NCBI RefSeq assembly: GCF_018383905.1
Contig: NZ_JAGYWA010000002.1
Coordinates: 1-64,000, forward strand
Direction of reading: 5' to 3'
Length of the DNA stretch: 64,000 nucleotides
Source of the DNA: Flavobacterium branchiicola
GTDB taxonomy: Bacteria; Bacteroidota; Bacteroidia; Flavobacteriales; Flavobacteriaceae
Shown here: positions 59,488 through 64,000 of the stretch, piece after piece
Numbering within the stretch: position 1 is the stretch's first letter
Layout: every line of letters begins with the position of its first letter
Notes under the pieces: generated by a model
Seen by the model: only the letters and a program-made list of their open reading frames with translations
Database searches by the model: none
Told to the model about the DNA's origin: nothing
Translations under genes and position numbers: made by a program

Positions 59488-59548
59488 TTTTGGACTATAA
59501 ATTTACGAATAATTCAGCAAAGGGATTTTGTATTTAACAGTTTGTTGG

Positions 59549-59690
59549 AAAAGGTTCTGAGGTGCTAAGATACTAAGATGCTAAGATTTAGTTGAAAAAC
59601 AAAAAAGCTGTTTGATTGACAAACAGCTTTTAATAATATCTTAGAGTCTTAGTATCTTAGTATCTCAGAAACTTAGAGCCTTTTAAGATT
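59549..59690. repeat. Nested iterated-word element (CTAAG), second copy
   Basis: The left arm is AAAAGGTTCTGAGGTGCTAAG followed by CTAAG words about every 8 bases (ATACTAAG, ATGCTAAG). The right arm is the inverse, CTTAGAGTCTTAGTATCTTAG then CTCAGAAACTTAGAGCCTTTT. A terminator hairpin lies between (59601-59633). The left 17 bases equal the start of the copy at 53714. Its right end overlaps the last codons of the DUF937 gene (stop at 59683). Confidence 0.8.
59601..59633. terminator. Terminator inside the CTAAG element
   Basis: AAAAGCTGTTT pairs perfectly with AAACAGCTTTT (11 bp) around a seven-base loop. Confidence 0.8.
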
Positions 59691-60243
59691 TTCCAAACAA
59701 TTTTCCAAGTAAGCCGCCAATTCCGCCACTTTTTGTCAGGGCAGCAGCATCTGACAGGTCGACTTTGCCATCGTTATTTTGGTCTAAGCCAAATTGCATT
59801 CCGTATTTAGAGATCGTGTCCATAATGTTTGACGCTTGCCCGCTGTTTCCTGCAATTGAACTGATGATGTCTGAAATTTGAAAACTACCATCATTTGGAT
59901 CTTTTGCTTTGTTTACTAATGAATTTAAAACTTGTGGAATCATACTTGCAGCAACGCCTGAAGCAGCAGATCCGCTTAAACCAAATTTTTCGCCCAGAGT
60001 TCCGCTTAGTTGTTGTGTAATTTGTTGTACAACAGGATTTGAACTGTCTATTGATGACGTTCCGTTAAATAAACCTGCTAATTGTTCTGTTCCGCCTTCT
60101 GAAGCGATTTTTTGCAATCCTGAAAAAATTGAAGAACTTGTTTCGTTGATAACTGCTTCATTATGTTCATTTGGAACAGCAGTATTGTTCACAACAGCAT
60201 CACCTCCGTATTGCTGTACTAATTGAGTTAATTGTTCAAACAT
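59683..60243 (-). CDS. DUF937 family protein with a calcium-type loop
   Basis: The 186-residue protein is Gly/Ser/Ala-rich with many helical segments (about 1-145, GLQKIASEGGTEQLAGLFNG, GSAASGVAASMIPQVLNSLVNKAKD), matching the DUF937/YidB family. The C-terminal part holds a single EF-hand/dockerin-like loop, DQNNDGKVDLSDAAAL (about 154-169), and a Gly-rich end GGIGGLLGKLFGKS. Function unknown. The stop lies inside the CTAAG element. Promoter box at 60269-60276. Confidence 0.8.
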   Translation of the reverse strand: MFEQLTQLVQQYGGDAVVNNTAVPNEHNEAVINETSSSIFSGLQKIASEGGTEQLAGLFNGTSSIDSSNPVVQQITQQLSGTLGEKFGLSGSAASGVAASMIPQVLNSLVNKAKDPNDGSFQISDIISSIAGNSGQASNIMDTISKYGMQFGLDQNNDGKVDLSDAAALTKSGGIGGLLGKLFGKS

Positions 60244-60268
60244 GATTTAAGAGTTTTAAATTATACAA

Positions 60269-60276
60269 CAAAATTA
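60269..60276 (-). promoter_or_regulatory. Promoter of the DUF937 gene
   Basis: The minus-strand octamer TAATTTTG matches TAnnTTTG, 25 bases before the ATG at 60243. Confidence 0.5.
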
Positions 60277-60286
60277 ATAAAAAAAG

Positions 60287-60322
60287 AAAGGGATTTACTA
60301 CAAAACAGTAGCAAATCCCTTT
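60287..60322. terminator. Terminator after serA
   Basis: AAAGGGATTTACTAC pairs with GTAGCAAATCCCTTT (one mismatch) around a six-base loop with A- and T-rich flanks, just past the serA stop at 60347. Confidence 0.75.
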
Positions 60323-60346
60323 AAAGATAATCTATTTTTTAATTCC

Positions 60347-61297
60347 TTAGCTCAACAAAGTAATAATTTGTGAAGCTAATTCTGTTCCAATTCTGTCTTG
60401 TGCTTCTCCAGTTGCAGCTCCAATGTGAGGAGTCAATGAAATTTTAGAGTGCATTAAGATTGCCATTTCCGGTTTTGGTTCGCTTTCGAAAACATCTAAA
60501 CCAGCAAAAGCAACTTTTCCTGAATCTAAAGCTTTTACTAAAGCTACTTCATCAATTACGCCACCACGAGCGCAGTTTACGATTCCAACTCCGTCTTTCA
60601 TAATTGCAAGTTCTTTTTCTCCAATGATGTAACCATCCTGAGCAGGAACGTGTAATGTAATGAAATCAGCTTCTTTAAATAAAGATTCTAAAGATTGAGA
60701 AACGATTGTTGTTGTGATAGACTGACCGTCAAAAAACTCAACTTTTACATCAACCTGAGGGATAAAGCTATCAGCAGCAATAACTTTCATTCCTAAACCA
60801 AGCGCCATTTTTGCAGTAGCTTGTCCGATACGACCAATACCAACAATACCTAAAGTTTTTCCTCTTAATTCAGTTCCGTTTGCGTAAGCTTTTTTCAAAC
60901 CGTCAAAGTTTGAATCGCCTTCAAGAGGCATATTTCTGTTTGAATCATGTAAAAAACGAACACCAGAAAATAAGTGTCCAAAAACCAATTCAGCAACAGA
61001 TTCTGAAGATGAAGCTGGAGTATTGATTACATGAATTCCTTTGCTTTTAGCATAATCAACATCGATATTATCCATACCAACACCACCACGACCGATGATT
61101 TTGATACCAGGACAAGCATCGATAATATCTTTACGAACTTTAGTTGCACTACGCACTAAAACTACGCTTACATTATTTTCGTTAACAAAATTAGCTACTT
61201 GTTCCTGAGCTACTTTTGTAGTTATAACTTCAAATCCACCTTTTTCTAAGGCTAGAATTCCACTTTTAGAAATTCCATCATTTGCTAATACTTTCAT
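60347..61297 (-). CDS. serA: D-3-phosphoglycerate dehydrogenase (short form)
   Basis: The 316-residue enzyme makes 3-phosphohydroxypyruvate from 3-phosphoglycerate, the first step of serine synthesis. The NAD Rossmann motif is GIGRIGQA (about 151-158), the substrate and catalytic region includes GRGGVGMDNID (about 69-79), VNCARGGVIDEVAL (about 238-251) and the catalytic His in LTPHIGAATGEAQ (about 289-301). It ends right after, so the C-terminal ACT domain of E. coli SerA is absent and feedback inhibition by serine through it cannot occur. It follows serC by 122 bases on the same strand. Confidence 0.93.
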   Translation of the reverse strand: MKVLANDGISKSGILALEKGGFEVITTKVAQEQVANFVNENNVSVVLVRSATKVRKDIIDACPGIKIIGRGGVGMDNIDVDYAKSKGIHVINTPASSSESVAELVFGHLFSGVRFLHDSNRNMPLEGDSNFDGLKKAYANGTELRGKTLGIVGIGRIGQATAKMALGLGMKVIAADSFIPQVDVKVEFFDGQSITTTIVSQSLESLFKEADFITLHVPAQDGYIIGEKELAIMKDGVGIVNCARGGVIDEVALVKALDSGKVAFAGLDVFESEPKPEMAILMHSKISLTPHIGAATGEAQDRIGTELASQIITLLS

Positions 61298-61419
61298 TTC
61301 GGGTTTAGTATTTAGTTGTTTACTTTTTTTAATTGTAAAGATTAAAGAAGGTAAACCTGTATTATTTTTCTTTTTTTGATATTTAAATTAGAAACAGCTT
61401 CGATCAACCGAATAACCGA

Positions 61420-62490
61420 TTAAACTTTGCTTTCTAAAGCTTTCATTACATCAACTAATACCTGAACACTTTCGATAGGCATAGCATTGTAAATAGAAGC
61501 TCTGTATCCGCCTACAGAACGGTGTCCTGGCAATCCTGAGATTCCAGCTTCTTTCCATAAAGCATCAAAAGTTGCTGTATGATCAGCGTTTGTTAGCAAG
61601 AAAGTAACATTCATATTAGAACGATCTTCTAGAGCTGCAGCACCTTTAAATAATGGGTTTCTGTCGATTTCAGCATAAAGTAATTCTGCTTTAGCGTTGT
61701 TTAATTTTTCAACAGCAGCAATTCCGCCTTTTTCTTTAATCCATTGTAAAGTCAATAATGAAACGTAAACTGCAAAAACAGGTGGAGTATTGTACATACT
61801 TTCTGCTTTGATATGTTTAGCGTAATCCAACATACTAGGAATTGTTCTTCCGTTTTTCTCCAGAATTTCTTCTTTAATAACCACTAAAGTAGTTCCTGCA
61901 GGTCCCATATTTTTTTGAGCTCCGGCATAGATTAAATCAAATTTAGAGAAATCTAATTCGCGTGAAAAGATATCAGAACTCATATCGCAAACAACAGGTA
62001 CGCTGGTTGCAGGGAATTCTTTCATTTGAGTTCCAAAAATGGTATTGTTACTAGTACAGTGAAAATAATCAGCATCACTTGGTATTTCGTATCCTTTTGG
62101 AATATGGTTATAATTTTCTTCTTTCGAAGATCCTACGATTACAGTTTCACCAAAAAGTTTAGCTTCTTTGATTGCTGCAGTTGCCCACGTTCCCGAATCT
62201 AAGTATGCTGCTTTTCCGTTTTCTTTCATTAGGTTGTAAGGAGCCATTAAGAATGCTGTACTTGCACCACCTTGTAAAAATAAGGCCTGGTATCCTTTTC
62301 CCTGAAGTCCTAATAATTCTAAAGCAAGTGATCGGGCTTCCTCCATAACAGCAACGAAATCTTTGCTTCGGTGCGAAATTTCAAGGATAGATAATCCTGA
62401 ATCATTAAAATTTAAAATTGCTTTTGATGCCTTCTCAAAAACTTCCTGAGGTAAAATACTTGGTCCTGCGCTGTAGTTGTGTTTTTTCAT
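61420..62490 (-). CDS. serC: Phosphoserine aminotransferase
   Basis: The 356-residue PLP enzyme transfers the amino group from glutamate to 3-phosphohydroxypyruvate. The family start KKHNYSAGPSILPQEVFEKAS (about 2-22), the FHCTSNNTIFGTQ segment and the cofactor lysine in IYAGAQKNMGPAGTTLVV (about 189-206) are visible, as is GLPGHRSVGGYRASIYNAMP near the end. The GPSILP and H-R phosphate contacts support SerC rather than a general aminotransferase. It lies upstream of serA, probably co-transcribed. Confidence 0.96.
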   Translation of the reverse strand: MKKHNYSAGPSILPQEVFEKASKAILNFNDSGLSILEISHRSKDFVAVMEEARSLALELLGLQGKGYQALFLQGGASTAFLMAPYNLMKENGKAAYLDSGTWATAAIKEAKLFGETVIVGSSKEENYNHIPKGYEIPSDADYFHCTSNNTIFGTQMKEFPATSVPVVCDMSSDIFSRELDFSKFDLIYAGAQKNMGPAGTTLVVIKEEILEKNGRTIPSMLDYAKHIKAESMYNTPPVFAVYVSLLTLQWIKEKGGIAAVEKLNNAKAELLYAEIDRNPLFKGAAALEDRSNMNVTFLLTNADHTATFDALWKEAGISGLPGHRSVGGYRASIYNAMPIESVQVLVDVMKALESKV

Positions 62491-62583
62491 GGTTTTTGTT
62501 AATAGTCGAAAATTTTAAAGACGCAAATTTCGACAATAGGAGGCGAAAAAGCGATAAATTATTCGAAATAATTGAACATATTT

Positions 62584-63648
62584 TTAATTTGTTGTTAACA
62601 AAAACGTTATAGTATCAACGTTATCTGCATAATCCCACAAGTGAGGATTTTGAGTTTGCCCGAATGAGATGCTGTTTTTGATTAGATCATTGCTTACGAT
62701 GCATTGAATTTGCTCAGAATCAGCTTCAAGGCGAGTTTGTAAATCATCGATGTTTTCATAAAATTCATAAAAAACACTCGAAATTGGCGATGCATAACTA
62801 GTGTCTTCTTTTATTGTAAGGAAACCATTATCTAATAATTTGAAATTACTCATTAAAAATACCGCTTTATTATAATCGTAATTATTAGCATATTTTTCAT
62901 AATGAATGACGTCCTGATATTTGAACATTGCTTCAAAGAATGCATCAAATGAATAACCTTTTGGAACAAAAAGTTTAGAAACATTTCGGCATCCTAATCC
63001 AAAATAACGGAAAATATCTTCTCCTAAAGCTTCCAGATCTTCTTTAGATTCTTTTCCATTCAAAACTGCAACAGAATTTCTGTTCTTTCTAATGATGGAA
63101 GGTTTGTCTTTAAAATAATACTCAAAATAACGCGCTGTATTATTACTTCCGGTAGCAATTACGGTATCAAAATTCTCTAATTTACCTTCTACAAAAGTGA
63201 TTTTATCTTTTAGACTTTCATCAGCAGCAATTAAATATTTTGCGAGAAAAGGTAATAAATGCTGGTCGTTTGATGAAGTTTTGATAAGTGCTTTATTGCC
63301 GCTGATCAAAACAGCTAAAAAATCATGAAAACCAACAAGCGGAATATTACCTGCCAAAATTAGGGCAACGGTTTTTTCGGCAGAAGATTCATTAAAAGTA
63401 TATTCAGAAAGCCATTTTGTAAGGTTTTCTTCTGTTAAAGCTTCGGCCCATGATGTTATGGCAAAATAAACCTGCTCTGGTGTATACCAGCCATTATGAG
63501 ATTGCGATAAATGAATAAGTTCTTCAAATTTATCAAAGAAGATTTCGTTATTTAATACGTCAGATTTTTTAACGGAACCCTTTTCAGAAAATTGACTTAA
63601 AAATTTTCCTAATTCAACAAAAACACTTTTTTTTGTTTCTAATGTCAT
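62584..63648 (-). CDS. Acyl-CoA reductase, LuxC-like
   Basis: The 354-residue protein matches the LuxC/acyl-CoA reductase branch of the aldehyde dehydrogenase superfamily: ALILAGNIPLVGFHDFLAVLISGNKALIKTSSND (about 95-127), DTVIATGSNNTARYFEYYF (about 164-182), IRKNRNSVAVLNGKES and the catalytic cysteine in FGLGCRNVSKLFVPKGYSF (about 216-234). It would reduce an acyl-CoA or acyl-phosphate to an aldehyde, though the Bacteroidota version has no known product. In several Bacteroidota that I recall it stands beside serC-serA and a ferredoxin gene, as here. Confidence 0.85.
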   Translation of the reverse strand: MTLETKKSVFVELGKFLSQFSEKGSVKKSDVLNNEIFFDKFEELIHLSQSHNGWYTPEQVYFAITSWAEALTEENLTKWLSEYTFNESSAEKTVALILAGNIPLVGFHDFLAVLISGNKALIKTSSNDQHLLPFLAKYLIAADESLKDKITFVEGKLENFDTVIATGSNNTARYFEYYFKDKPSIIRKNRNSVAVLNGKESKEDLEALGEDIFRYFGLGCRNVSKLFVPKGYSFDAFFEAMFKYQDVIHYEKYANNYDYNKAVFLMSNFKLLDNGFLTIKEDTSYASPISSVFYEFYENIDDLQTRLEADSEQIQCIVSNDLIKNSISFGQTQNPHLWDYADNVDTITFLLTTN

Positions 63649-63686
63649 AATGTTTGTTTATGAATTGTTTTGATTGTAATTTTGCA

Positions 63687-63694
63687 CAAAAATA
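63687..63694 (-). promoter_or_regulatory. Promoter of the acyl-CoA reductase gene
   Basis: The minus-strand octamer TATTTTTG matches TAnnTTTG, 38 bases before the ATG at 63648. Confidence 0.5.
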
Positions 63695-63705
63695 AGGATA
63701 AATAA

Positions 63706-64000
<295 letters not shown>

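Noticed and set aside
59549..59690. Short repeated CTAAG words as a CRISPR array
   Set aside because: Units are about 8 bases without spacers, direction inverts in the middle and no cas genes are near.

Overview
The window is an AT-rich chromosomal segment of a Bacteroidota bacterium, most likely a Flavobacterium close to the F. johnsoniae group. The reasons are the SusC/SusD pair, promoters of the TAnnTTTG type, few Shine-Dalgarno sequences, frequent TTG starts, and families typical of the class (DUF4834, BatA-like vWA protein, YfhO, the serC-serA pair). No rRNA, tRNA, CRISPR array or complete insertion sequence was seen; a possible transposase N-terminus touches the left edge.

Layout. (1) 0-11.2 kb: an FMN glutamate-synthase-like protein and a NYN-LOTUS protein, then a nitrogen-oxide cluster. 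It holds an Rrf2/NsrR-like regulator, a lipoprotein azurin, a quinol NO reductase (NorZ), an RIC-type di-iron repair protein, a heme-copper-oxidase-like membrane protein, and a leftward operon nirK (fused to cytochrome c)-nirV-like-SCO. Together these would reduce nitrite to N2O; no nitrate or N2O reductase is in the window. Three copies of one 22-bp palindrome lie upstream of the regulator, norZ and nirK, and look like its operator. (2) 11.4-15.5 kb: an alpha-oxoamine synthase (serine palmitoyltransferase-like) and a large GNAT-like protein resembling bacterial ceramide synthases, a possible sphingolipid or sulfonolipid pair, plus an outer-membrane protein. (3) 15.6-24.2 kb: DUF4834, YfhO, a two-gene nucleotidyltransferase module, a glycosyltransferase, a flippase and an MscS channel. 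(4) 24.4-27.2 kb: uvrA. (5) 27.6-39.3 kb: a polysaccharide utilisation locus, probably for beta-1,3-glucan such as laminarin: membrane-spanning regulator, SusC, SusD, a surface glycan-binding lipoprotein and two GH16 enzymes. (6) 39.5-64 kb: an ECF sigma factor with a 47-residue companion, then mostly housekeeping genes: TPR protein, nth, bcp, a beta-lactamase-fold hydrolase, a higBA toxin-antitoxin pair, an esterase, a dihydroorotase-like protein lacking metal ligands, a vWA protein, a lactonase-like propeller, a DEAD-box helicase, lolD, serC-serA, an acyl-CoA reductase and the start of a ferredoxin.

The most unusual non-coding signal is in the gaps between genes. Several are filled by structures with one plan: two arms built from an iterated short word (AAGCCTA, CAAAG, GTTTCAGG, CTAAG, AAAAGTC), mostly around a terminator-like hairpin. 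Other gaps carry long inverted repeats that look like dispersed palindromic or MITE-like elements. The start codons given here were chosen by eye from ATG position, signal peptides and nearby promoter boxes.
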